A stretch of 64,000 nucleotides of DNA from Microbacterium pseudoresistens (GCF_013409745.1 NZ_JACCBH010000001.1:2480001-2544000); one strand, 5' to 3'. Positions 35,966 to 44,860 are shown, counted from the stretch's first letter. The notes: generated by a model not told the origin, from the letters alone. Numbers and translations are program-made.

Positions 35966-36448
35966 ATGACCGACATCGTCCAGCGCGGGCTGTATTACGA
36001 AGAGTTCGAGATCGGTGCCCGCTATCTGCATCGCCCCGGGCGCACGGCCACCGAGGCCGACAACGTGCTGTTCACGACGCTGACCATGAACACCCAGGCA
36101 CTGCATCTGGATGCCGCTTTCGCCGCGACGCAGGAGCCGTTCGGGCAGCGCCTGATGAACTCGATGTGGACGCTGTCGACCATGGTCGGCGCGTCGGTCG
36201 CGCAGCTCACGCAGGGCACGCTCGTGGCGCAGCTGGGGCTCGGCGACATCGCCTTCCCGCATCCGCTCTTCGCGGGCGACACCCTGTACACCGAGAGCGT
36301 GATCACCGACAAGCGCCTCTCTTCCTCCCGCCCCGGGCAGGGCATCTGCTCGATCGCGCACACCGGGCGCAACCAGGACGACGTCGTCGTGGCGCGCGCC
36401 ACCCGCACGGTACTCGTGCATCGGCTTACGGAGGATGACGGATCATGA
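35966..36448 (+). CDS. MaoC-type (R)-enoyl-CoA hydratase
   Basis: A 160-residue hotdog-fold protein. YYEEFEIGARYLHRPGRTATEADNVLFTTLTMNTQALHLD-like segments carry the hydratase motif (catalytic D and H around NTQALHLD), and FAGDTLYTES is a family signature. The Mycobacterium counterpart is Rv2499c. In this operon it likely hydrates 3-methylglutaconyl-CoA, replacing the crotonase-type enzyme. Its stop overlaps the CitE-like start. Confidence 0.85.
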   Translation: MTDIVQRGLYYEEFEIGARYLHRPGRTATEADNVLFTTLTMNTQALHLDAAFAATQEPFGQRLMNSMWTLSTMVGASVAQLTQGTLVAQLGLGDIAFPHPLFAGDTLYTESVITDKRLSSSRPGQGICSIAHTGRNQDDVVVARATRTVLVHRLTEDDGS

Positions 36449-37275
36449 GTGAGACCGGCGTGCAGTTCACGATGGGCCCGGCGCTGCTGTTCTGCCCCGC
36501 GGACCGGCCGGAGCGGTACGAGAAGGCGCTCGCGCGGGCCGACGCCGTGATCCTCGATCTCGAGGACGCTGTCGCCCCCGCCGACAAGGACGCCGCTCGC
36601 CGGGCCCTGGTCGATTCCGCCGCGACCCTGGATCCGACGCGGGTGATCGTACGGGTGAACGCCGCCGATACCGAGCACTTCACCGCCGACCTCGCCGCCG
36701 TTCGCGCCACGCCGTTTCGCACGGCCATGCTCGCGAAAGCGGAGGACCCTGACCCGTTCGACATGCTGCCCGACGGCGTGGCGGGAATCGCCCTCTGCGA
36801 GACGGCCCGCGGCATCGTCGCCGCCGAGCGGATCGCCGCCCACCCCCGGGTCCGGGCGCTGTTCTGGGGCGCGGAAGACCTCGTCGCCTCACTAGGGGGA
36901 ACATCCAGCCGCCGCCTGGACGGCAGCTACCGCGATGTCGCGCGACAGGCCAGGGCACGCGTGCTGCTCGCCGCAGGCGCGCACGGCAAGGCAGCCATCG
37001 ACTCCGTGCACCTCGACATCGCCGATCTCGATGGATTGGCCGAAGAGGCGGCAGACGCGGTCGCGAGCGGATTCGCCGCGACCGCCTGCATCCATCCAGG
37101 GCAGGTCGAGACGATCCGTGCCGCCTATCTACCGGATGCCGATGCCGTGCGCGAGGCGCGGGCGCTGCTGGATGCAGCATCTGGCGAACGCGGGGTGTTC
37201 CGATTCGAGGGGCGCATGATCGACGAGCCGGTGCTCCGCCATGCGCGCTCCGTGCTCGCCCGAGCGGAGGCCTGA
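36445..37275 (+). CDS. CitE-like HpcH/HpaI-family beta-hydroxyacyl-CoA lyase
   Basis: A 276-residue TIM-barrel lyase. CPADRPERYEKAL, VILDLEDAVAPADK and the metal-binding FWGAEDLVASLGG are CitE-family features. There are no citrate lyase CitD/CitF partners. The M. tuberculosis homologue Rv2498c is a beta-hydroxyacyl-CoA lyase acting in leucine catabolism and itaconate breakdown. Here it would cleave HMG-CoA to acetyl-CoA and acetoacetate, closing the pathway without a classical HMG-CoA lyase. It is the last gene of the operon. Confidence 0.88.
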   Translation: MSETGVQFTMGPALLFCPADRPERYEKALARADAVILDLEDAVAPADKDAARRALVDSAATLDPTRVIVRVNAADTEHFTADLAAVRATPFRTAMLAKAEDPDPFDMLPDGVAGIALCETARGIVAAERIAAHPRVRALFWGAEDLVASLGGTSSRRLDGSYRDVARQARARVLLAAGAHGKAAIDSVHLDIADLDGLAEEAADAVASGFAATACIHPGQVETIRAAYLPDADAVREARALLDAASGERGVFRFEGRMIDEPVLRHARSVLARAEA

Positions 37276-37299
37276 CGCCACCTGAGTCGACCGCACGCG

Positions 37300-37884
37300 T
37301 CAGGCCGGGACGGTCTCGAGCAGCCGCAGGTCGCCGCGCTCGGCGACGAACCGGTGCACCGATCCGTTGTGCAGAACATCGCCCTCGCGCGGCAGCGCAC
37401 CGCTGGACGCGTGCATGAGCAGCGCGCGGATCACACCGCCATGAGTCACGACGACGATCGATTCCGCCGCGGGGCTGGATCGGCGCCGGGAGGCGTGCGC
37501 GATGCGATCGAGAGAGTTCAGGGCCCGGTCTCGCACCTGATCGAGCGTCTCGGCACCGGGGACTTCGGACTGCCATCCGCCGTACTGCGTGAGGTAGTCG
37601 TCGACGAGCATGCCCTCGGCCTCGCCGAACTCGCGCTCGCGCAGGCCCCGGGTGAGGGACGGGGCGGCGAGCCGGAGGTGCGCGGCGATGATGCTGCCGG
37701 TCTCCGTCGCCCGCACGAGCGGACTTGCGTACACATGGTGATGACGCCGGCTCTCGAGGGCCCGCGCAGCGGCGAGCGCATCGGCGCGGCCGGTCTCGTT
37801 GAGAGGGATGTCGGTGGCGCCCTGGATCCGGCGTGCGAGGTTCCAGTCGGTCTGGCCGTGGCGGACGAGGGTGATGTGGGTCAC
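37300..37884 (-). CDS. Histidine phosphatase family protein
   Basis: A 194-residue phosphoglycerate-mutase-like phosphatase. LVRHGQTDWN contains the phospho-histidine; REFGEAEGM and VVTHGGVI complete the active site. GTG at 37884 overlaps the sirtuin stop. The substrate may be a sugar phosphate or broad; it is not determined by sequence. Confidence 0.88.
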   Translation of the reverse strand: MTHITLVRHGQTDWNLARRIQGATDIPLNETGRADALAAARALESRRHHHVYASPLVRATETGSIIAAHLRLAAPSLTRGLREREFGEAEGMLVDDYLTQYGGWQSEVPGAETLDQVRDRALNSLDRIAHASRRRSSPAAESIVVVTHGGVIRALLMHASSGALPREGDVLHNGSVHRFVAERGDLRLLETVPA

Positions 37885-38750
37885 GAGAGGAACTCCTGAA
37901 GTGCGGGAAGGACGTCGCCGGTGCGACCGGCGACGGTGGCGGTGGCCCACGCATCTGCGCGGGTGGGTTCGAGGTTGACGACGACGAGGGGCAGGCCGCG
38001 TCGACGGGCGCGTTCGATGATGCGGATGCCGGAGTTCACGACGAGAGACGACCCGGCGACGAGCAGAGCGTCGCATGAGGCGAGGAGCGATTCGGCGAGG
38101 CGGAACCGTCCGGCGGGGACGAACTCGCCGAAAAAGACGACGTCCGGCTTCAGCATGCCGTCGCACACCGTGCACACGGGCAGCACGAAGCCCGCCGTCG
38201 TCTCGGGGGAGACGTCGCCGTCGGGATTGAGCACGATGTTCTCGGGCCTGGTGAGCCACGGGTTGTGCTCATCGATCTGCGCGGCAACGGCGCCCCGGGA
38301 GAACACCTGCCCGCAGCGCAGGCACAGCACGGTGCGCATGGTGCCGTGCAGCTCCACCACGCGGGAGGATCCGGCGCGGAGGTGCAGTCCGTCGACGTTC
38401 TGGGTGATCACGCCGCCGGAGACGCCCGTGCGCTCCATCTCGAAGAGGGCACGGTGCCCTTCGTTCGGCTGGGCGGCCGTGAAGGTGCGCCAGCCCAGGT
38501 GTCCGCCCGCCCAGTAGCGCCGCCGCGCCTCGTCGGAGGCGAGGAATGTCTGCACCGTCATGGGCGTGCGGGTCGCGGGCGCGCCGACACCGCGATACGC
38601 GGGGATGCCGGAGTCGGTCGAGATGCCCGCGCCGGTGAGCACCGCGATCCGTCGACCGCGGAGCACGTCGGCCGCGCGCGACACGTCGGCGGCGGGGAGG
38701 ACATCGCCATCGTGGGGCGCGGCGGGCGCCTGCGCTGATGGTGTGCTCAC
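37881..38750 (-). CDS. SIR2-family NAD-dependent protein deacylase
   Basis: A 289-residue sirtuin. The NAD-binding motif is TGAGISTDSGIPAYRG, the catalytic core QNVDGLH, and the base histidine is in ELHGTMRTV. The zinc site is C-x2-C (LRCGQVF) with C-x2-C (CTVCDGM). It resembles the class that removes acetyl groups from acyl-CoA synthetases. The start is GTG at 38750; the long upstream frame is a shadow of the methyltransferase gene on the other strand. It is cotranscribed with the histidine phosphatase (GTGA overlap). Confidence 0.92.
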   Translation of the reverse strand: MSTPSAQAPAAPHDGDVLPAADVSRAADVLRGRRIAVLTGAGISTDSGIPAYRGVGAPATRTPMTVQTFLASDEARRRYWAGGHLGWRTFTAAQPNEGHRALFEMERTGVSGGVITQNVDGLHLRAGSSRVVELHGTMRTVLCLRCGQVFSRGAVAAQIDEHNPWLTRPENIVLNPDGDVSPETTAGFVLPVCTVCDGMLKPDVVFFGEFVPAGRFRLAESLLASCDALLVAGSSLVVNSGIRIIERARRRGLPLVVVNLEPTRADAWATATVAGRTGDVLPALQEFLS

Positions 38751-38840
38751 TCGATTCCCCCTGCCCTCGATTCTACGGTCGCGGGCTGACAGCGACGTCG
38801 ATGACCGCCGCCGCGCGACGGATGCTGGAAGACTGATCCC

Positions 38841-39674
38841 GTGCTCCTGGAACACATCGACGATGCCGACGACCCGCGCCTGTCCGACTACCGCGACCTC
38901 ACCGACACCCAGCTGCGGCGTCGGCGCGAACCTGCCGAGGGCCTGTACATCGCCGAATCGGAGAAGGTCATCGCCCGGGCACTGGCCGCCGGTCATCGGC
39001 CGCGGTCGATCATGACGCAGCGCCGCTGGCTCGACGGCGTCGCCCAGCTCGTGGGCGACGTTCCGGTGCCCATCTATCTCGTCCCCGATGCTGTCGCCGA
39101 GGGCGTGACCGGATACGCCGTGCACCGTGGCGCGCTGGCCGCGATGCAGCGCCCGAGCGATGTGCGCGTACCGGATCTCCTCGACGCGATCGACGCACGG
39201 GTTTCCGCGGATTCGATGCCCCGACGCATCCGGATCGCCGTGCTCGAAGACGTCATGGACCACACGAATGTCGGCGGCGTGTTCCGCAACGCCGCCGCCC
39301 TCGGGGTGGACGCCGTGCTCGTCACGCCGCGCTGCGCGGACCCGCTGTACCGGCGGGCGGTGCGGGTGTCGATGGGCACGGTCTTCCAGTTGCCCTGGAC
39401 CCGCATCGACGCCTGGCCCGAGGCGCTGGGGCTCTTGGGCACCGCGGGCTTCGTCACCGCCGGACTGACGCTGGTCCCCGGCGCGATCACGCTCGACGAC
39501 CTCGTGGCCGAGGACCATCGACGTCTGGCGCTCGTGTTCGGCAACGAGGGCGAGGGGATGCGCGCACAGACCGAGCAACGGGTCGATCGGCGGGTGATGA
39601 TTCCGATGAGGAACGGCGTCGACTCGCTCAACATCGCGGCCTCCGCCGCGGTGACGTTCTACGCGACGCGATGA
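38841..39674 (+). CDS. TrmH/SpoU-family RNA 2'-O-methyltransferase
   Basis: A 277-residue SPOUT methyltransferase with GTG start. The three knot motifs are VLEDVMDHTNVGGVFRNAA, LVFGNEGEGM and IPMRNGVDSLNIAASAAV. An N-terminal substrate-binding domain (residues ~20-100) contains EGLYIAESEKVIARAL. It acts on rRNA or tRNA with SAM; the target base is not predictable. Convergent with the SGNH hydrolase. Confidence 0.92.
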   Translation: MLLEHIDDADDPRLSDYRDLTDTQLRRRREPAEGLYIAESEKVIARALAAGHRPRSIMTQRRWLDGVAQLVGDVPVPIYLVPDAVAEGVTGYAVHRGALAAMQRPSDVRVPDLLDAIDARVSADSMPRRIRIAVLEDVMDHTNVGGVFRNAAALGVDAVLVTPRCADPLYRRAVRVSMGTVFQLPWTRIDAWPEALGLLGTAGFVTAGLTLVPGAITLDDLVAEDHRRLALVFGNEGEGMRAQTEQRVDRRVMIPMRNGVDSLNIAASAAVTFYATR

Positions 39675-39689
39675 CCGCACGGGCGGCGG

Positions 39690-40511
39690 TCAGTCGGGAA
39701 CGTTGACCGGCGACGGGTCGGGCCGCTTGGCCTCGACGTGATCTCCCGAGGACTGATGCCGCAGCCTCCGCAGCACCCACGGCACGAGGTGCGTGCGCGC
39801 CCAGACGAGGTCGCCCGCCCGGGCCTCGCGCCAGCTGGTGGGGGCGGGGTCGTCAGGCTGCATCTCCTGCAGATCATTGGGCACGTTGAGCGCGCGCAGC
39901 ACCATCCGGGCGACTTCGTGGTGGCCGAGTGCGTTCAGGTGCAGCCGGTCGTCGGCGAAGAAGCGCGCATCCTGGATGATCTTCAGACCCCACTGATCGG
40001 CGACGATGCAGTCGTGCCGTTCGGCGATGGCGCGGACATTCTCGTTGTAGATCGCGACCTTGCCGCGAAACGGGCGGAACACCGGGGTGAACCCCGTGTC
40101 GATCCCGGTGAACAGCACGACGGCGGCACCGGTGCGCGAGAGCCGGGTCACAGCGTCGTCCAGCTGCGCCGCGATGTCGTCGGGATCCGTACCCGGTCGG
40201 ATGACGTCGTTGCCTCCGGCGCAGATCGAGAGGAGATCGGGCTGCAGGGCGATGGCCGGCTCGATCTGCTCATCGGCGATCTGCGCGATGAGCTTCCCGC
40301 GCACGGCGAGGTTCGCATACGCGAAGTCGTCGACCTGCGCAGCAAGGACCTCGGCGACACGATCGGCCCACCCGCGGTTGCCGCCGGGAGCCGACGGCTC
40401 GGGATCGCCGATGCCCTCTGTGAACGAATCGCCGACGGCGACGAAGCGCCGCCAGGGGTGCACGTTCTCGTTGGGCACGTACGGCGTCCGCGACGCTTCC
40501 GGATCGGTCAT
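39690..40511 (-). CDS. SGNH/GDSL hydrolase
   Basis: A 273-residue SGNH hydrolase. Block I is AVGDSFTEGIGD with the nucleophilic serine, block III is ICAGGNDVIRP, and block V is DRLHLNALGHHEVARM with the catalytic D and H. There is no signal peptide. The last ~70 residues are basic and outside the domain. ATG at 40511 follows AGGAGG. The substrate is unknown; relatives are esterases or acyl-carbohydrate hydrolases. Confidence 0.88.
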   Translation of the reverse strand: MTDPEASRTPYVPNENVHPWRRFVAVGDSFTEGIGDPEPSAPGGNRGWADRVAEVLAAQVDDFAYANLAVRGKLIAQIADEQIEPAIALQPDLLSICAGGNDVIRPGTDPDDIAAQLDDAVTRLSRTGAAVVLFTGIDTGFTPVFRPFRGKVAIYNENVRAIAERHDCIVADQWGLKIIQDARFFADDRLHLNALGHHEVARMVLRALNVPNDLQEMQPDDPAPTSWREARAGDLVWARTHLVPWVLRRLRHQSSGDHVEAKRPDPSPVNVPD

Positions 40512-40620
40512 CTCGACGCCTCCTGACGCTCGCGGACCGGGGTCTCCGGTCCGCCGCTCCGAGCCTACTCGCGTCACCGGTGGGCGCGTCCGCCGATGTC
40601 GAAGGACTCGTCTATCGTGG

Positions 40621-42369
40621 ATGCCGATGCTCTCCCCGTCCTTCCCGCAGCGCGCCCCCTGGGGGACGGCCGACAAGCTCCGCGCCTGGCAGCGCGAAGC
40701 GCTGGACGACTACTTCCGCGCCGACAAGCGCGACTACCTCGTCGCCGCCACCCCCGGCGCCGGCAAGACGACGTTCGCTCTCACGCTCGCCGTCGAGTTG
40801 ATGCGGATGAACGAGGTCGACCGCGTCATCGTCGTCGCGCCCACCGAGCACCTCAAGACGCAGTGGGCCGATGCGGCCGCGCGCGTGCACATCCGCCTCG
40901 ACCCGCGGTTCCGCAACTCGCACTGGGCGCCGTCGCGCCAGTACCACGGCGTGGTCGTCACCTATGCGCAGGTCGCGGCACGCCCCTCCGTGCACCGGCA
41001 CCTCACCGAAGACGCGCGCACCTTGGTGATCCTCGACGAAGTGCATCACGGAGGTGACGCGCTCAGCTGGGGGGATGGGATCCGCGACGCCTACGGGCCC
41101 GCCCGCAGACGATTGCTGCTGTCGGGCACGCCGTTTCGCAGCGACACGGCGCCGATCCCGTTCGTCGAGTACGTGCCCGACGCCGAAGGGTCGCGCGTAT
41201 CGCGCACCGATTACGACTACGGCTACGGTCGCGCCCTCGCCGACGGCGTCGTGCGCCCGGTGCTGTTCCACATGTACGCCGGAAAGATGCGCTGGCGCAC
41301 CAGCGCGGGCGACGAACTGGAGGCTCATCTCGGGCAGGACAACACCAAGGACGTCACAGCACAGGCCTGGCGCACGGCGCTGGATCCGGAAGGCGAGTGG
41401 ATGCCCGCCGTGCTGTCGGCGGCCGACAGGCGGCTCACCGAGATCCGCCATCACGTGCCCGACGCCGGAGGGCTGGTGATCGCCACCGACCAGACCGTCG
41501 CCCGCGCGTACGCGACGATTTTGCGCGAGCTGACGGGGGAGCGGCCGACGGTGGTGCTCTCGGACGAGGCGGCCGCCTCCGGCCGAATCGAGCAGTTCAA
41601 CGCGGGCACGAGCCGCTGGATGGTCGCGGTGCGCATGGTGTCGGAGGGCGTCGATGTGCCCCGCCTCGCCGTGGGCGTGTACGCGACGTCGTCGTCGACT
41701 CCGCTGTTCTTCGCACAGGCGATCGGTCGTTTCGTGCGAGCCAGGCGCCGTGGCGAAGCGGCGAGCGTGTTCCTGCCCAACGTGCCCGTGCTCATGGCCC
41801 TCGCCGGTGAGCTGGAGAAGCAGCGCGATCATGCTCTCGGTCGCAGGACGAAGGACGACGAGGGACTCGACGATTCGCTGCTGGACGCGGCCAATCGCGA
41901 AGAGGAGGCGTCTGACGCGCTGACGCAGGAGTTCAGCTATCAGGCGATCTCGTCGCTCGCGCACTTCGACCGAGTCGTCTTCGAGGGCAAGGAGTTCGGC
42001 CAGCTCGCCGAGCCCGGTACGCCCGAAGAGGAGGAGTTCATCGGCATCCCCGGCCTGCTCGAGCCGGAGCACGTGCACGAGCTGCTCATGCAGCGCCAGT
42101 CGCGGCAGACGCGACTGCGCGAGGCGCGGGAGGCCTCGGCGGGGCCCGAGACCACCACGACGCTTCCCGCGCCCCTGCATCGCACCATGAAGGAGCAGCG
42201 GCAGCTGCTCAATAGCCTGGTCGGCGTGTACGCGCGACAGACGGGCGAGCCGCACGGCGCGATCCACGCCGAGCTGCGGCGCCTGTGCGGCGGGCCCGCC
42301 GTCGCCCAGGCCACGGTCACCCAGCTGCAGTCGCGGATCGATCTGCTCCGCCGCCGCGTCCGCTCCTGA
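40621..42369 (+). CDS. Superfamily 2 DEAD/DEAH-box helicase
   Basis: A 582-residue SF2 ATPase. Motif I is TPGAGKTTF, Ia VVAPTEHLKTQWAD, II DEVHHGG, III LLSGTPFRS, and VI QAIGRFVRARRRG. A C-terminal ~130-residue helical region has no recognised domain. The organisation resembles the XPB/SSL2-like translocases. It stands alone without nuclease or methylase neighbours, so a housekeeping repair role is likelier than restriction. Two in-frame ATGs (40621, 40627) are equally plausible. Confidence 0.87.
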   Translation: MPMLSPSFPQRAPWGTADKLRAWQREALDDYFRADKRDYLVAATPGAGKTTFALTLAVELMRMNEVDRVIVVAPTEHLKTQWADAAARVHIRLDPRFRNSHWAPSRQYHGVVVTYAQVAARPSVHRHLTEDARTLVILDEVHHGGDALSWGDGIRDAYGPARRRLLLSGTPFRSDTAPIPFVEYVPDAEGSRVSRTDYDYGYGRALADGVVRPVLFHMYAGKMRWRTSAGDELEAHLGQDNTKDVTAQAWRTALDPEGEWMPAVLSAADRRLTEIRHHVPDAGGLVIATDQTVARAYATILRELTGERPTVVLSDEAAASGRIEQFNAGTSRWMVAVRMVSEGVDVPRLAVGVYATSSSTPLFFAQAIGRFVRARRRGEAASVFLPNVPVLMALAGELEKQRDHALGRRTKDDEGLDDSLLDAANREEEASDALTQEFSYQAISSLAHFDRVVFEGKEFGQLAEPGTPEEEEFIGIPGLLEPEHVHELLMQRQSRQTRLREAREASAGPETTTTLPAPLHRTMKEQRQLLNSLVGVYARQTGEPHGAIHAELRRLCGGPAVAQATVTQLQSRIDLLRRRVRS

Positions 42370-42499
42370 CACGGAGTGCGCAGCCCGTGAGGCCGCCACG
42401 TGATGCGGGGACCCGAAATGCTGTCAATCCGGGCCAGGAGAGCCTTGCCGGAGCGCCGTCTCAGTAGCGTGGAGGGGTTGCCGACGACCCGGAGGATCC

Positions 42500-43591
42500 A
42501 TGTCGACCACGCTCGAGCCCACTGCCGCCGATCGCCGCCGCTGGGCCCGCTACCTCGTCGAGGAGCGCGCCGAGGGACGCGTCTATCGACGCCTCGCCGA
42601 CCGCAAGCAGGGAGAGGAGCGCGAGATCCTGCTCGAGCTCGCCGAGGCCGAGCATCGTCATGAGCAGCACTGGCTGGGGCTGCTCGGGGGAGAGCCGGCC
42701 CGTCTGCCCCGCGCGGGATTGCGCTCTCGGATGCTGGTCGGGATGGCCAAGCGCTTCGGCACGGTGTTCGTGTTCGCCTTGGCGCAGAGCGCTGAGGCGC
42801 GCTCACCCTATGACACCGAGGCGTTCGCCACTGCGGCCATGCGCGCCGACGAGAAGATCCACCACGAGGTGGTGCGCGGGCTCGCCGCCCGGGGGCGCCG
42901 CAAGCTCTCGGGTTCGTTCCGGGCCGCGGTATTCGGCGCCAACGACGGGCTGGTCAGCAACCTCGCTCTCGTGATGGGGATCGGCGCCACCGGGGTCAGC
43001 GCGAGCTTCGTGCTCTTCAGCGGGATCGCGGGTCTGCTCGCCGGTGCGCTGTCGATGGGCGCGGGGGAGTTCGTCTCGGTGCGGTCGCAGCGCGAGCTGC
43101 TGGCGGCGACCGAGTCCAATGACGACGTCGCCGCGGCGGCGGGCGACCTCGACATCGACGAGAACGAGCTCGCGCTGGTCTACCGTGCCCGCGGCGTGGA
43201 GGCCGATGAGGCGCTGGTGAAGGCGCGCCGCGTCGTCGAGGCCGCCAAGATCGGTGCGCGCAAGCCCTCGACGGGGCCTGTGGCCGCGGGGCGCCACGCC
43301 GACCACGACCTCATCGGCAGCGACTGGGGTGCGGCGCTGTCGAGCTTCCTGCTGTTCTCTTCGGGAGCGATCATCCCGGTGCTGCCGTGGATCTTCGGAC
43401 TGCAGGGTCTCGCGGCCGTGGTGACCGCGCTGGCCATGGTGGGTCTGGCACTGCTCGGCACCGGCGCGATGGTCGGCATCCTCTCCGGAGGACCGCCGCT
43501 GTGCCGAGCGCTGCGCCAGCTCGCGATCGGCTTCGGCGCCGCCGCGATCACCTACGCCCTGGGGCTGCTCTTCGGCGTCGGCGTTGTCTGA
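42500..43591 (+). CDS. Ferritin-like/VIT1 (CCC1) fusion: probable iron/manganese exporter
   Basis: A 363-residue fusion. The N-terminal ~130 residues form a ferritin-like helical domain, with metal-ligand helices ELAEAEHRHEQHW and ADEKIHHEVV (ExxH patterns). The C-terminal part is a VIT1/CCC1 transporter with five helices, beginning GANDGLVSNLALVMGIGA. This is the layout of the membrane-bound ferritin MbfA, an iron exporter. It probably exports Fe2+ or Mn2+. The 130-bp upstream gap shows no clear iron-box. Confidence 0.88.
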   Translation: MSTTLEPTAADRRRWARYLVEERAEGRVYRRLADRKQGEEREILLELAEAEHRHEQHWLGLLGGEPARLPRAGLRSRMLVGMAKRFGTVFVFALAQSAEARSPYDTEAFATAAMRADEKIHHEVVRGLAARGRRKLSGSFRAAVFGANDGLVSNLALVMGIGATGVSASFVLFSGIAGLLAGALSMGAGEFVSVRSQRELLAATESNDDVAAAAGDLDIDENELALVYRARGVEADEALVKARRVVEAAKIGARKPSTGPVAAGRHADHDLIGSDWGAALSSFLLFSSGAIIPVLPWIFGLQGLAAVVTALAMVGLALLGTGAMVGILSGGPPLCRALRQLAIGFGAAAITYALGLLFGVGVV

Positions 43592-43650
43592 GCCGCCGCG
43601 CCGATCCGGTGCGAGTGCGGTTCGCGTTTCCCGATCAGCGGGTGGGCTCG

Positions 43651-44613
43651 TCAGGCCACGTGCTTGCGCATCCAGCCCATGGGCTCGATCGGCTGATCGT
43701 TGAGGTGAACCTCGAAGTGCAGGCACGACCCGAAGACGTAACCGGTGGAGCCGACATCGCCCAGGTACTGGCCGGCGGTGACGCAGTCGCCTGGCTGCAC
43801 GGCACGGGTGCCGTAGTTCATGTGCGCATAGAGCGTGCTGATGGCTTCGCCGTCGACGATGCTCTCGAGCTGGATGCTGACGCCATACCCGCTGTAGCTC
43901 TCGGACGAAATCGAGACGCATCCGTCCATGGCGGCATAGATCGGCGTGCCGACCGGTGCCGCGAAGTCCTGTCCCAGGTGCGAGCGACCGGGGCGATCCG
44001 CACCGAATCCATCGGTGAGGGAGTACGAGCCGGCGCTCAGGGGCATGACCACCTCGTGCGCGACAGGAATGTTGACCGCGGCGGAAAGCGGAAGGCCCGA
44101 GGCCAGGGCGACGGAGATCGCCCGTGCACGCTGCTCTTTGAGCTCGTCCTCGGATGTCGCGGAGAAGTCGACGCGAGGTCCGATCTGGGCCCGGATATCA
44201 TCGCCGGTGTCGTACGACTGTGCGCCGACGACCTCGGAGGCTCCGACAACGGTCGCCTGCGACGCGGAGGTCGCGATGGGCAGTGTCACCCCGGTGATGA
44301 GGGCGCCGACGGCGAGCGAGGCGCCGACGGCCTTCACCATGCGTGCCCGGGGAATGCGCGGCCGGGGCTTGGCGAAGGCCGAGGGTGCCGGAGAAGCGGC
44401 GGGAAGCGACTGCGTGAGCGGAACGGAGGGGGCGGGGATGCGGGGGGCATCCTGCGAGGTCGTGGCGTTCCGACGTCGGAGATCGCGGCGGAGCTGCGGG
44501 CGCTCCGAAGAACCGTGATCGTTCGACGTGGTCGATGCCTGCGCGCGCTCGGGTAGCGCTGAAATGATGGTGATCCTTCCGGGAGAGCACGTCTTCTCCG
44601 CGGGAGTAGACAC
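43651..44613 (-). CDS. M23-family peptidoglycan endopeptidase (LytM-type)
   Basis: A 320-residue cell-wall hydrolase. Residues ~1-90 are basic and Ser/Pro/Ala-rich (cytoplasmic). A hydrophobic segment follows (VGASLAVGALITGVTLPIA), serving as signal-anchor, then a ~100-residue linker. The LytM domain at the C terminus has SHLGQDFAAPVGTPIYA (zinc H and D) and CLHFEVHLND (H-x-H), so zinc ligation is complete. GTG at 44613 lies about 20 bp after a TAGGGT -10; a longer frame upstream would run through the terminator and IS end, so it is rejected. Confidence 0.85.
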   Translation of the reverse strand: MSTPAEKTCSPGRITIISALPERAQASTTSNDHGSSERPQLRRDLRRRNATTSQDAPRIPAPSVPLTQSLPAASPAPSAFAKPRPRIPRARMVKAVGASLAVGALITGVTLPIATSASQATVVGASEVVGAQSYDTGDDIRAQIGPRVDFSATSEDELKEQRARAISVALASGLPLSAAVNIPVAHEVVMPLSAGSYSLTDGFGADRPGRSHLGQDFAAPVGTPIYAAMDGCVSISSESYSGYGVSIQLESIVDGEAISTLYAHMNYGTRAVQPGDCVTAGQYLGDVGSTGYVFGSCLHFEVHLNDQPIEPMGWMRKHVA

Positions 44614-44633
44614 TCGTTCGTTACCGTTCCGTA

Positions 44634-44663
44634 ACCCTAACAATTGCGGCCCATCAAGGTCAA
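44634..44663 (-). promoter_or_regulatory. Promoter of the M23 peptidase gene
   Basis: On the minus strand TTGACC (44658-44663) is a good -35; TAGGGT (44634-44639) with an 18-bp spacer, or TTAGGG with 17, is a weak -10. The start of transcription would lie near 44627, giving a short leader before the GTG at 44613. Confidence 0.5.
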
Positions 44664-44708
44664 ATGGCCCCCGACCTTGAGAGTCAATTCTCAGGTCGGA
44701 GGCCATTT
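44662..44708. terminator. Strong hairpin between M23 promoter and the IS; probable native tRNA-Leu terminator
   Basis: AAATGGCC...GGCCATTT arms (44662-44708) form a stem of about 19 pairs with one mismatch and one bulge and a 6-base loop. T runs occur on both sides, so it may work in both directions. It lies 6 bp beyond the left copy of the tRNA-Leu 3' end, the place expected for the tRNA's own terminator before the IS entered. Confidence 0.65.
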
Positions 44709-44713
44709 TCTCC

Positions 44714-44728
44714 GTGTGCGCGAGGGGG
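44714..44728. repeat. Left copy of 15-bp direct repeat of the tRNA-Leu 3' end
   Basis: GTGTGCGCGAGGGGG is identical to 46138-46152, where it covers the 3' end of tRNA-Leu plus three bases downstream. It abuts the left end of the IS481 element and is either a long target-site duplication or an attachment-site remnant. Confidence 0.85.
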
Positions 44729-44777
44729 TGTCTGGTTTCAGGACATCGTTGACAGATGATCGCGCGGATCGTGCTCG

Positions 44778-44859
44778 TGATCGTTGACACCTGAGTCGGG
44801 TCATCGTCGACGCTCTGCCGGTGATGATCGTTGACCGGTGAGTCGGGTCATCGTTGACG
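44778..44859 (+). repeat. Two subterminal direct repeats in the IS481 left end
   Basis: 35-base units at 44778-44812 and 44825-44859 match at 31 positions, 47 bp apart. They end just before the transposase GTG. An inverted copy of part of the unit is at the right end (46028-46051). They may be transposase-binding sites or part of its promoter control. Confidence 0.75.
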
Positions 44860-44860
44860 G

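Noticed and set aside
40621..42369. Restriction or defence island
   Set aside because: Neighbouring genes are housekeeping hydrolase and metal exporter genes; no methylase, nuclease or toxin-antitoxin pair is present.
44640..44720. c-di-AMP (ydaO) riboswitch before the M23 peptidase
   Set aside because: Such switches occur before cell-wall hydrolases in actinobacteria, but none of the conserved blocks are present and the leader is too short.
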